Assembly (NCBI GenBank): GCA_036373915.1
Contig: DASUUU010000090.1
Span: 1-6,734 of the forward strand
Length of the DNA: 6,734 bases
From: JASLBX01 sp036373915
GTDB taxonomy: Bacteria; Actinomycetota; Actinomycetes; Jiangellales; Jiangellaceae
Reading direction: 5' to 3'
Both the position numbers and the translations under genes were made by a program. Numbering within the stretch: position 1 is the first letter of the stretch; every line of letters starts with the position of its first letter. The notes beneath the pieces were generated by a model. That model saw nothing but the letters and a program-made list of their open reading frames with translations, searched no databases and had not been told where the DNA came from. Below are positions 1 through 5,702 of the stretch, in pieces.

Positions 1-250
1 GCAGGACCGCGTCGAACTGCGCCGGATCGGTACGACGGGCGGCCTCGACCACGAAGGTGTCGGACGCGGCGATCGCGTCGGCGCTGTCGAGTTGCCGGGG
101 CACGTCGGGATCGGCGGGCAGGTTGTCCAGGTGCACCTGCACGCCCGCGGGTGCGAGCGCGGTGTAGCGGGCCCGGCGGCGCCCGAGCTCGGCGTCGTCG
201 ACGTGGATGGGCGTGATCGCCCGTACCCGCAGCGTGCTGGTCGGCGGCAT
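1..250 (-). CDS. Aspartate/glutamate/hydantoin racemase family protein (N-terminal part, cut by window edge)
   Basis: The 83 visible residues begin with a short beta-strand motif, VRAITPI, followed by a helix and a second strand ending VQVHLDNLPAD. Then come an acidic patch with alternating small residues (LDSADAIAASD), a helix, and the strand FDAVL at the window edge. This order is the usual N-terminal half-domain of the Asp/Glu racemase superfamily (hydantoin racemase, maleate isomerase, arylmalonate decarboxylase). In that family the first catalytic cysteine follows the last visible strand, so it lies just outside the window and cannot be checked. Family members interconvert stereoisomers or isomerise or decarboxylate small acids without cofactors. 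The ATG at 250 is preceded by AGGAG, which overlaps the stop codon of the upstream gene. The 11-base gap makes it the fifth gene of the minus-strand operon. The fold call is by motif pattern; the substrate is unknown. Confidence 0.8.
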   Translation of the reverse strand, partial: MPPTSTLRVRAITPIHVDDAELGRRRARYTALAPAGVQVHLDNLPADPDVPRQLDSADAIAASDTFVVEAARRTDPAQFDAVL

Positions 251-261
251 GGCGGCGCTCC

Positions 262-1596
262 TCACGGCAGCTCGGCGAGCAGGGGACGGACGCTGGTCGC
301 GCCGGCCAGCCGGCCCAGCACCTGCTCGATGTGGCCGGCGTCGGCGGCACCGAGCAGGGCGCTGAGCTTGGCCCGCACGCCGTCGCGGCCCAGCGGGTGG
401 TAGTCGGCGTCGCCGACCGGGTTCGGCACCTCATGGCTGCGTTCGGAGCCGTCTACAAGGCGCAGCGTGACTCGGGCCGGCCGCTCGGCCGGGGCCCGGT
501 CGTCGAAGTCAGGGCGGTGGACGACGGTGGTGGCCGCTGCGAGCCGCCGCACCTCGGGATCGGTACGGGCGGCCGGCCCGGTCGCCTCGGGATCGATGCT
601 GCCCCGGACGAGCGCGGCCGCGACGGTGTGCGGGATCGAGAACATCGCGGCCAGCCGGGTCGGCGGCTCGGTGCGGGTCAGCGGCGCGGCCAACGCGTGG
701 GTCTCGACCCGGATGCCGCGCACGTCGCCGGACTGAAGGCCGGGCTCGCTGGCCATCAGCTCCAGGACGGCGTCGACGGCGGGGTGGGTGAACGAGCAGG
801 CCGCGTGCCGCTTCAGGTAGCCAAGCGTGATGTCGTACCGCTCGCCGAGCCGTTCGGTAAGCGGCCCGGGGTCCAGGCTGCCCAGGATGCCACCGAGCGA
901 CGCGGCCGCCGTGCCGTCGACGCTGGCGAGGCCGGCCGCGGCCAACCGGGCGGCCAGCAAGCCATTGGTCCCGGCGACACCCAGCCAGGTATTCCGGACG
1001 AACGACCCGGCCAGGGCACTTTCGAACGGCGGCGCCAGCACCAGCCCGGCGGCTGCATCGATGGCGGCGGCGATGCCATCGGCGTCCAGCCTGAGCAGCC
1101 GGGCCGTGGCGGCCGCCGCCCCGGTGGCGCCGTAGTTGCCGTGCGGATGCACGCCCGATGCCAGCCGAGTGGCGCGGCCGAACCGGGCCGCCACCTCGTG
1201 ACCGGCGAGGAAAGCGGCGAGCACCTCATCGCCGCTGGCGTCCACCGCGGCGCCGACGGCAAGGGCGACCGGCAGGACGTGGGCGGCCGGATGTCCGCGG
1301 GCGTGCTTGTTGCCCTCGTCGAGTTCGAGGACGCAGGCCGCGGTGCCGGTCAGTAGCGTCGCCGGCTCGACCGGAGCGTCTCGCCCGGCGCCGAGCAGCC
1401 GGGCCGGACCGGCCGGCGGGTCGAGCTGTTGCACCAGTGCGTGCAGCTCGTCAGTCCGCATCCCCGCGACCATGACCCCGACCGAGTCCAGCACCACCAG
1501 GTCGGTCGCCTGCCGCACTGGCTCGGGCGCCGATCCGAGGTCCAGCTTCGCGGCGAACGCCCCCAGCTCGCGGACGGCGGCGGCCGGCTCAGCCAT
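262..1596 (-). CDS. MmgE/PrpD family protein (2-methylcitrate dehydratase-like)
   Basis: A full-length (444 aa) MmgE/PrpD protein, normal for a family of about 440-490 aa. The family includes 2-methylcitrate dehydratase, cis-aconitate decarboxylase and iminodisuccinate epimerase; it acts in the cytosol, without iron-sulfur clusters, on small polycarboxylates. Landmarks, numbered from the ATG at 1596: the helical domain with ELDEGNKH near 91-98 and the following HP at 102-103; GVHPHGNYG near 148-156; FVRNTWLGVAGTNG near 200-213, where many relatives have a lysine but this protein has Arg201; and HAACSFTHPAVD near 264-275. The reading frame also allows a GTG at 1611 (the first of three tandem GTG codons). 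I prefer the ATG because it overlaps the upstream cyclase stop by 8 bases (ATGGCTGA) and gives a normal N-terminus. The Shine-Dalgarno signal is weak, so translation is probably coupled to the cyclase gene. Family assignment is firm; the exact reaction is not. Confidence 0.93.
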   Translation of the reverse strand: MAEPAAAVRELGAFAAKLDLGSAPEPVRQATDLVVLDSVGVMVAGMRTDELHALVQQLDPPAGPARLLGAGRDAPVEPATLLTGTAACVLELDEGNKHARGHPAAHVLPVALAVGAAVDASGDEVLAAFLAGHEVAARFGRATRLASGVHPHGNYGATGAAAATARLLRLDADGIAAAIDAAAGLVLAPPFESALAGSFVRNTWLGVAGTNGLLAARLAAAGLASVDGTAAASLGGILGSLDPGPLTERLGERYDITLGYLKRHAACSFTHPAVDAVLELMASEPGLQSGDVRGIRVETHALAAPLTRTEPPTRLAAMFSIPHTVAAALVRGSIDPEATGPAARTDPEVRRLAAATTVVHRPDFDDRAPAERPARVTLRLVDGSERSHEVPNPVGDADYHPLGRDGVRAKLSALLGAADAGHIEQVLGRLAGATSVRPLLAELP

Positions 1597-2431
1597 CGCC
1601 GTCACCACCACCGCCGGCCGCCACCGCGTCCACCACGGCCAGCGGGCGGATGGGTGCGCCGGTGCCGCCGACCACCTTGAGCGGCGCCAGCACCAGGCAG
1701 AACTCGTGAACGCCGGCCGCGCCGATCCCTTCGAGGTCGAGGATCTCGATGATCGGTATGCCCTCCTCCACGAGCAGCCTCCGGTGCACCGGTAGCAGGC
1801 CGTGCCCTACCTCGCGGGTGATCTGCTCGTACGCGACGGTGTCGCCGCCGGTCGCCCGCACGCCGTGCTCGACAAGCCAGTTCGCGGCGTCCTCGGTAGC
1901 ACCCGGGACCCCGGTCTCCAAACCGACGTACGCGTCCGCGTCGGGCCACAGCCGGCCCCAACCGGACCGGATCAGCACGACGTCCCCGTCCCGGACCTCT
2001 ACGCCGGCCTGCGAGGCGGCCGACTCAAGGTCGTCCGGGGTGATGCCGTAGCCGGCCGGCAACTGGTCGGTGCCGCGCGCCCGCGCCACGTCGAGCAGCA
2101 CCCCGCGGGTCAGCGTGGCCGGCAGCGTCTCGGCCCCGTGAGTGGTGAACCGGCCGTGTTCCATCGCCTCGGCGACAGGTACGCCGCCGTGCAGCTTGCC
2201 CTGATAGGACACGTGCGCCAGCGCGTCCATGTGCGTCCCGACGTGGCCACCGGTGATGATCAGCTCATTGGCCGCCGAGCTGCCGTCGGCGCGGACCATG
2301 TCGCCGTGCCGGCGTAGTAGCGTCATTCGAAAGCCGGGGTGGTTCGGGGAGCTGGGCATGCCGGTCTGCAACGGCCGGCCGAGGTCGTAGACGGTGATCC
2401 CGGCGGCGATGGCGTCGAGCAGGCTGGTCAT
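1589..2431 (-). CDS. Cyclase family protein (kynurenine formamidase-like metal-dependent hydrolase)
   Basis: 280 aa, with the motif order of the Cyclase family (PF04199): YDLGRPLQTGMP at 15-26, the metal-binding signature HVGTHMDALAH at 63-73 (His63, His67, Asp69 and His73 are the expected ligands), DVVLIRSGWG in the middle, then ATGGDTVAYEQ, a strand IPIIEILDLEGI, and a C-terminal block LAPLKVVGGTGAPIRPLAV. Known members hydrolyse N-formylkynurenine, cyclic imides or isatin, or act in polyketide cyclisation; bacterial members in catabolic operons usually open an amide or ring. The start ATG at 2431 overlaps the preceding gene's TGA in an ATGA, indicating translational coupling. The reading frame stays open upstream to about 2710, but that extension is arginine-rich, lies over the lyase gene and has no family similarity, so I excluded it. 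Family very likely; substrate unknown. The absence of tryptophan-pathway genes here argues against a dedicated kynurenine role. Confidence 0.93.
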   Translation of the reverse strand: MTSLLDAIAAGITVYDLGRPLQTGMPSSPNHPGFRMTLLRRHGDMVRADGSSAANELIITGGHVGTHMDALAHVSYQGKLHGGVPVAEAMEHGRFTTHGAETLPATLTRGVLLDVARARGTDQLPAGYGITPDDLESAASQAGVEVRDGDVVLIRSGWGRLWPDADAYVGLETGVPGATEDAANWLVEHGVRATGGDTVAYEQITREVGHGLLPVHRRLLVEEGIPIIEILDLEGIGAAGVHEFCLVLAPLKVVGGTGAPIRPLAVVDAVAAGGGGDGDG

Positions 2432-3300
2432 GACGGGTGCTCCTCGTCGGTCGGTTGGACGCCAGACTCGGCCGTCGCAGCGGCGGCCAGTTCGAGAGTG
2501 CGGAGGGCCTGCTCCACGAACGCGGCGTCGACGAATCGGCCGTCGGGCAGCAAGAACGCCTCGCCCTCGCGGCGTTGCGACGACTCGAGCAGCATCCGCG
2601 CGTCGGCGACCTCGGCGGCGGACGGCGTGTAGGCCGCGTTGATCACCGGGACCTGCTTGGGGTGGATCGCCGACCGGCCCAGGAAGCCGAGCCGCCGGCC
2701 CTGCTCGCACGAGGCGCGCAGCCCGTCCAGGTCGTGCACGTTCGGGAACACCGACTGCACCGGCGGTGGCAGACCGGCGGCGCGCGCGGCCACCACGCAG
2801 CGCGACCGGGCGTACCGCAGGCCGTTGTCATCGCTGGTGCCGAGGTCGGCTGCGAGGTCCGCCTCACCGAGCACGAGGCCCGCGACCAGCGGATCGGCGC
2901 GACAGATGTCGAACGCCCGCTCCACTCCGAGCGCGGACTCGATCAGGCAGTGCACCGGGACGGGTGCCCCGGCGTCGTGGAGCAAGGTGGCCAGCGTCCG
3001 TACCTCGTCGGCGTCCTCGACCTTGGGCACCCGGATACCCGCCAGCGCCAGCGAAGCGACGGCGGCGATGTCGTCCCGGGCCCACGGCGACCGCGGGCTG
3101 TTGATCCGGACGTACAGCGCGACACCGTCCGCCGTGGCGGCGTAGGCCGCTGCGGCCTGCCGGGCCTCGTCCTTCGCGGCCGGCGGGACGGCGTCCTCGA
3201 GATCGATCACGACCGCATCGGCGACGCTGGCGGCGGCCGAGTCGAACCGGTCCGGGCGGCTGCCCGGCACGTAGAGCCAACTGCGGTGCAGCGCTGTCAT
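2428..3300 (-). CDS. HpcH/HpaI aldolase / CitE-like acyl-CoA lyase family protein
   Basis: 290 aa, the usual length for stand-alone CitE-like proteins. TIM-barrel landmarks in order: RSWLYVPGSRPDRF (6-19), DAVVIDLEDAVPPAAKDEAR (28-47), the phosphate/CoA-site arginine in YVRINSP (63-69), RVPKVED (90-96), a metal-binding Glu121 in LIESALGV, Asp148 in LGEADLAADLG (144-154), and the C-terminal GRSAIHPKQV block. These match citrate lyase beta-subunit homologues such as citramalyl-CoA and malyl-CoA lyases or thioesterases, which cleave or form C-C bonds beta to a CoA thioester, or hydrolyse it, using Mg2+. No citrate lyase alpha or gamma (acyl carrier) gene is visible, so true citrate lyase is unlikely. 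The ATG at 3300 overlaps the IclR stop in an ATGA; the frame extends to 3390 but that stretch is arginine-rich and overlaps the regulator. Family firm; the precise CoA ester is unknown. Confidence 0.93.
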   Translation of the reverse strand: MTALHRSWLYVPGSRPDRFDSAAASVADAVVIDLEDAVPPAAKDEARQAAAAYAATADGVALYVRINSPRSPWARDDIAAVASLALAGIRVPKVEDADEVRTLATLLHDAGAPVPVHCLIESALGVERAFDICRADPLVAGLVLGEADLAADLGTSDDNGLRYARSRCVVAARAAGLPPPVQSVFPNVHDLDGLRASCEQGRRLGFLGRSAIHPKQVPVINAAYTPSAAEVADARMLLESSQRREGEAFLLPDGRFVDAAFVEQALRTLELAAAATAESGVQPTDEEHPS

Positions 3301-4109
3301 ATCGCCTCCCGTGAGCCGGGCGCACCGCGAGGTGCGCCGAGTGTCTCGCTGACCTCGGCCGCGGCTGCGATGGTGCGCTGGATCAGCCAATCGGTCACCT
3401 CGCCGGTGAACCGGTCCACCGGTCCGCAGACACTTATCGACCCCACGACTGTGCCCTCGGGGCCGAAGACGGGTGCGGCGATACTGCCGGCGCCGGGCTG
3501 CCGCTCGCCGCGCGAGATGGCGACGCCGCGAGCACGTACCTCCTCCAGGCTCTCCGCCAGCGCGGCCCGGCCGGTGATGGTGATCGGCGTCAGTCCGGGT
3601 AGTTCGCCGGTCAAGACCTGGTCGCGCAACTCGCGGGGCGCGAAGGCCAGGATCGCCCGGCTGGACGAGCCGGCGTGCAGCGGCCAGGCCCGGCCGATCT
3701 CGACGGTCATCTTTATCTCGGCCAGGCTCACCACCTGGTCCAGGTAGACCCGGTGGTTGCCGACAAGGGCCGACACAGTCGTGGTCTCGCCGGTCTCGTG
3801 CTGGAGCCGGCGCAGCACCGGCATGGCGGCGGTCCGCAGGTCCGTGCGGCGCAGCGCCTGGGCGCCGAGCGCGCTGACCGCCGGCCCGAGCACGTACTGC
3901 CGGGTGCGGTCGTCGAACCGGACGAAGGCCCGGTCTTCAAGCGAGCGCAGGATCCGGTGGACGACGGCCTTGCTGAGGCCGAGCCGGCGGGCGGCCTCGG
4001 TGATGCCGACCCCGCCCGGCTGGTGGAGGAAGAGCAGCAGGATGTCGGCGACCCGGGTTGCCGACGCCGTGCCGGACGGTGGGGTGGACCGCTCCTTCGT
4101 CGCGCTGAT
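3297..4109 (-). CDS. IclR family transcriptional regulator with apparent ATC start
   Basis: 270 aa if begun at the ATC codon at 4109. Residues 16-75 form the IclR winged helix-turn-helix: TRVADILLLFL (first helix), ITEAARRLGLSKAVVHRILR (HTH, recognition helix about 45-56), then the wing ending FDDRTRQYVLG. Residues about 90-265 form the effector-binding domain, with VYLDQVVS, the LHAGSSSRAILAF stretch and the late SISVCGPVDRFT block. IclR proteins bind DNA as dimers or tetramers and respond to small carboxylates or aromatics. The gene is first in the catabolic operon and divergent from the transporter, so autoregulation and control of both arms is likely. Between the upstream in-frame TAG (4239-4241) and the GTG at 3893 there is no ATG, GTG or TTG. 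Starting at 3893 would remove the whole DNA-binding domain. The ATC follows AGGAGG with a 4-base spacer. Gene call is firm; the start is inferred. Confidence 0.88.
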   Translation of the reverse strand: MSATKERSTPPSGTASATRVADILLLFLHQPGGVGITEAARRLGLSKAVVHRILRSLEDRAFVRFDDRTRQYVLGPAVSALGAQALRRTDLRTAAMPVLRRLQHETGETTTVSALVGNHRVYLDQVVSLAEIKMTVEIGRAWPLHAGSSSRAILAFAPRELRDQVLTGELPGLTPITITGRAALAESLEEVRARGVAISRGERQPGAGSIAAPVFGPEGTVVGSISVCGPVDRFTGEVTDWLIQRTIAAAAEVSETLGAPRGAPGSREAI

Positions 4110-4120
4110 TGTTCCTCCTA
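4110..4120 (-). promoter_or_regulatory. Shine-Dalgarno site deciding the non-standard start of the IclR gene
   Basis: On the minus strand the sequence reads TAGGAGGAACA followed directly by ATC. AGGAGG is close to a perfect ribosome-binding site and sits 4 bases before the ATC. It is the best such site upstream of the helix-turn-helix coding part, which is why I place the start at 4109. A second purine-rich run, AAGGAG, lies just inside the gene but is not followed by any standard start codon. Confidence 0.65.
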
Positions 4121-4121
4121 C

Positions 4122-4153
4122 CGGAACGCCACAGGTAATCCCGTCGGAACGCC
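4122..4153. repeat. 9-bp direct repeat CGGAACGCC, two copies, candidate operator half-sites
   Basis: CGGAACGCC occurs at 4122-4130 and again at 4145-4153, 23 bases apart start to start, about two helical turns. The first copy's GGAAC also pairs with GTTCC at 4111-4115 to form an inverted repeat with a 7-base spacer, overlapping the Shine-Dalgarno site. GGAA/TTCC cores are common in IclR-family operators such as those of AllR and IclR. Further GGAAC or GTTCC pentamers lie at 4187-4191 and 4247-4251. The operator role is inferred. Confidence 0.5.
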
Positions 4154-4157
4154 TGCT

Positions 4158-4174
4158 GATGCCACTCGATGCCA
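4158..4174. repeat. 7-bp tandem direct repeat GATGCCA with 10-bp period
   Basis: GATGCCA occurs at 4158-4164 and 4168-4174, separated by CTC, so the copies lie one helical turn apart on the same DNA face. The pair sits just downstream of the candidate minus-strand -10 element. Repeats with 10-bp period are known in operators of some IclR proteins (PobR, PcaU). It could also be chance, since each copy is short. Confidence 0.35.
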
Positions 4175-4178
4175 GATA

Positions 4179-4184
4179 ACTATA
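4179..4184 (-). promoter_or_regulatory. Candidate -10 element for the IclR/catabolic operon
   Basis: The minus strand reads TATAGT, five of six matches to the TATAAT consensus, in an otherwise GC-rich region. No good -35 hexamer is seen 17 bases upstream (TCCGCC). A start point near 4172 would give a leader of about 60 bases ending at the AGGAGG site. The leader would include both copies of the 9-bp repeat, fitting autorepression. This is a prediction only. Confidence 0.4.
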
Positions 4185-4196
4185 GGGGAACAGACC

Positions 4197-4227
4197 TTGA
4201 CGGCGGATGCAAGAGTGCGCGTATCCT
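4197..4227 (+). promoter_or_regulatory. Candidate promoter for the transporter operon
   Basis: TTGACG at 4197-4202 is five of six matches to the housekeeping -35 consensus. TATCCT at 4222-4227 fits the loose actinobacterial -10 pattern TANNNT. The 19-base spacer is at the long end of the usual range. Transcription would start near 4234, leaving a leader of about 80 bases before the ATG at 4316. This is a sequence-pattern prediction. Confidence 0.4.
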
Positions 4228-4315
4228 CCCCGGAAGAGCTACGCCCGTTCCACTCAGCGGTACAGAGCCGCAGTTGCCGTCCGAAGGCGGCAGCGGGATG
4301 GCGAAGGAGTCACAG

Positions 4316-5599
4316 ATGAGCAAGCTCAAGGTTCTTATCGGCCCGCTGGCGCTCGTGATGATCGCGGCGGCGGCGTGCGACAGTGCGGAGGTCGTGGACG
4401 ACGGTGAGGAAGGCGGTGAGGCCGCCGAGGAGCAGGACACGCCCGCGCCGGAATCCGACGCAGAGACGATTCTGATCGGCTCCCTGCATCCGCTGACCGG
4501 GGCGCTGGCCAATGACGGATCCGCCATGGATCAAGCGGTGCAGATGGCGATCGACGACATCAACGAGGCGGGCGGCATCGAATCCCTCGGTGGCGCGCAA
4601 CTCGAGTTGGTCTCGGCGGACAGCCAGGGCGACCCGGAGATCGGGCAGACGGAGACCCAGCGGATGATCGACGAGGGTGTCGTCGCGATGATCGGCGCAT
4701 TCCAGTCGGCGGTGGCGATCAACGTGGCGACACTGGCCGAGCGCAACCAGATCCCGTTCGTCATCGATGTCGCGGTCGACGACGCGATCATCACCGAGGA
4801 CAGCCAGTACACCTTCCGCCTGCAACCGAACGCGACCGCGATGGGCCAGCTCGGTGCGCAGAACCTGGCGGCGATCGCCGACGCCAGCGGCGAAACGGTG
4901 GAGCGGATCGCGTACCTGCACGAGGAGTCCGGGTTCGGCACCAGCGTGCACGATTCGTTCACCGAGGAGGCCGAGCAGTTGGGCATGGAGGTTGTCGAGA
5001 GCATCACGTACAACGCGTTCGAGGTCAGTGACCTGACTACCGAGCTCAGCCGGGTCGCGGCCGCCGACGCCGACGTGCTGGCGGTCACCGGCTACTTCCC
5101 GGACGGCGTGATTCTGGCCCGCGAGGCGATGGCGGTGCAGCCAAACATCAAGGCCGTCTACGGCGTCGCCCACGGTGCCTTCGACCTGGCCCAGTTCCCG
5201 GCGGACGTGCCGGACGGTTCGGAGTTCTATTTCGACTCCAACTACCGGTACGACGCCACCGACCCCGGCGTCGAGGAGATCCGCACGGCGTACGAGGAGG
5301 AGACCGGCAACGACATGCGCACCGCCGCGGTGTTCAGCTACCAGGCCGTGCTGCTGATCGCCGACGCCCTCGAGCGGGCCGGCTCGGCCGAACCGCAGGC
5401 GCTGCGCGACGCCATCAGCGAGAGTTCGCTCGACCCACTGCTCGCCTACGCGGGCCCGATCGAATTCGACGAGACCGGTGAGAACGTCAATGCCGCTCCG
5501 ATCGTGATGCAGGTGCAGGACGGAAACGTCGCCCAGGTGTATCCGGACGAGTTCGCCGAGGCGGAACCGGCCTTCCCGGCCGTGCCCTGGCAGGAGTGA
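4316..5599 (+). CDS. ABC transporter substrate-binding lipoprotein, branched-chain amino acid (LivJ-like) type
   Basis: 427 aa from the ATG at 4316, chosen because AAGGAG lies 6 bases upstream and the N-terminus is then a normal lipoprotein signal: Lys3 and Lys5, a hydrophobic core VLIGPLALVMIAAAA, and Cys21 as the probable lipidated residue. The lipobox AAAAC lacks the usual Leu at -3 but is acceptable. Residues 22-50 form a strongly acidic tether with 13 Asp/Glu. The binding domain (about 51-420) is of the Peripla_BP_6 type: ILIGSLHPLTGALANDG (52-68), AMIGAFQSAVAINVATLAER, FRLQPNATAMGQLGAQNL, YLHEESGFGTS, then the hinge and second lobe ending near PWQE. Family members bind Leu/Ile/Val, but also aromatic and aliphatic acids, urea or amides. 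The divergent catabolic operon suggests a carboxylate or amide ligand. In-frame ATGs at 4169 and 4298 are less likely; the first would cross the promoter region. Confidence 0.93.
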   Translation: MSKLKVLIGPLALVMIAAAACDSAEVVDDGEEGGEAAEEQDTPAPESDAETILIGSLHPLTGALANDGSAMDQAVQMAIDDINEAGGIESLGGAQLELVSADSQGDPEIGQTETQRMIDEGVVAMIGAFQSAVAINVATLAERNQIPFVIDVAVDDAIITEDSQYTFRLQPNATAMGQLGAQNLAAIADASGETVERIAYLHEESGFGTSVHDSFTEEAEQLGMEVVESITYNAFEVSDLTTELSRVAAADADVLAVTGYFPDGVILAREAMAVQPNIKAVYGVAHGAFDLAQFPADVPDGSEFYFDSNYRYDATDPGVEEIRTAYEEETGNDMRTAAVFSYQAVLLIADALERAGSAEPQALRDAISESSLDPLLAYAGPIEFDETGENVNAAPIVMQVQDGNVAQVYPDEFAEAEPAFPAVPWQE

Positions 5600-5606
5600 C
5601 GATACA

Positions 5607-5641
5607 GGCCGGCGGTGCGACCCCCTCTCGCGCCGCCGGCC
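5607..5641 (+). other. Strong GC-rich hairpin downstream of the binding-protein gene
   Basis: Bases 5607-5620 can pair with 5628-5641. The nine outer pairs are perfect (GGCCGGCGG with CCGCCGGCC), followed by one T-G pair and four more standard pairs, closing a 7-base loop CCCCCTC. It starts 8 bases after the binding-protein stop codon. No run of T follows, so it is not a classical intrinsic terminator. More likely it is an mRNA-stabilising or attenuating structure that lets the binding protein be made in excess over the permeases, as in other ABC operons. Confidence 0.65.
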
Positions 5642-5658
5642 CCTCCGGTGGGGCCGGC
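5635..5658 (+). other. Second hairpin, mutually exclusive with the preceding one
   Basis: GCCGGCCCC at 5635-5643 can pair with GGGGCCGGC at 5650-5658 around a 6-base loop TCCGGT, nine pairs with no mismatch. Its left arm reuses bases 5635-5641, which form the right arm of the hairpin at 5607-5641, so both cannot form together. GGGGCCGGCCCC at 5650-5661 is also self-complementary. The structure is seen directly in the sequence; any switching role is inference. Confidence 0.5.
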
Positions 5659-5702
5659 CCCCGTGGTCACGGACGGTCTCGATCACCCGAATTGGAGCTC
5701 GG

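Larger units (their letters stand above)
4110..4315. promoter_or_regulatory. Divergent control region between the regulator/catabolic operon and the transporter operon
   Basis: About 206 bases with no convincing gene separate the outward-reading regulator and binding-protein starts. It is less GC-rich in the middle (around 4155-4200) than the flanking genes, as expected for promoters. It contains short direct and inverted repeats listed separately, a -10-like TATAGT on the minus strand and a TTGACG hexamer on the plus strand. Its position suggests that the IclR protein acts here on both operons. That role is inferred from layout. Confidence 0.7.

Noticed and set aside
331..1356. Long open frame (341 codons) on the plus strand
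   Set aside because: It is antisense to the MmgE/PrpD gene, Gly- and Arg-rich, and has no domain pattern.
2432..2710. Upstream in-frame extension of the cyclase (93 residues)
   Set aside because: It is Arg-rich with no family similarity, overlaps the lyase gene, and the ATG at 2431 forms a standard ATGA overlap.
3301..3390. Upstream in-frame extension of the CitE-like lyase (30 residues)
   Set aside because: It overlaps the IclR gene, is Arg-rich, and the ATGA overlap start at 3300 gives the canonical N-terminus of the family.
2437..3747. Long open frame (436 codons) on the plus strand
   Set aside because: It is antisense to the lyase and IclR genes, which have clear family motifs; its composition (Arg, Gly, Val, His) is typical of a shadow frame.
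3297..3893. IclR gene starting at the GTG at 3893 (198 aa)
   Set aside because: This would discard a complete, well-formed helix-turn-helix and wing encoded in the same frame immediately upstream; the coding signal clearly continues to about 4109.
4169..4315. N-terminal extension of the binding protein from the ATG at 4169 or 4298
   Set aside because: It would run through the candidate promoter and place about 50 non-signal residues before the lipoprotein signal peptide. The ATG at 4316 has AAGGAG at ideal spacing.
5607..5661. Intrinsic transcription terminator after the binding-protein gene
   Set aside because: The hairpins are strong but no T run follows, and the permease downstream belongs to the same transporter; a complete stop is unlikely.
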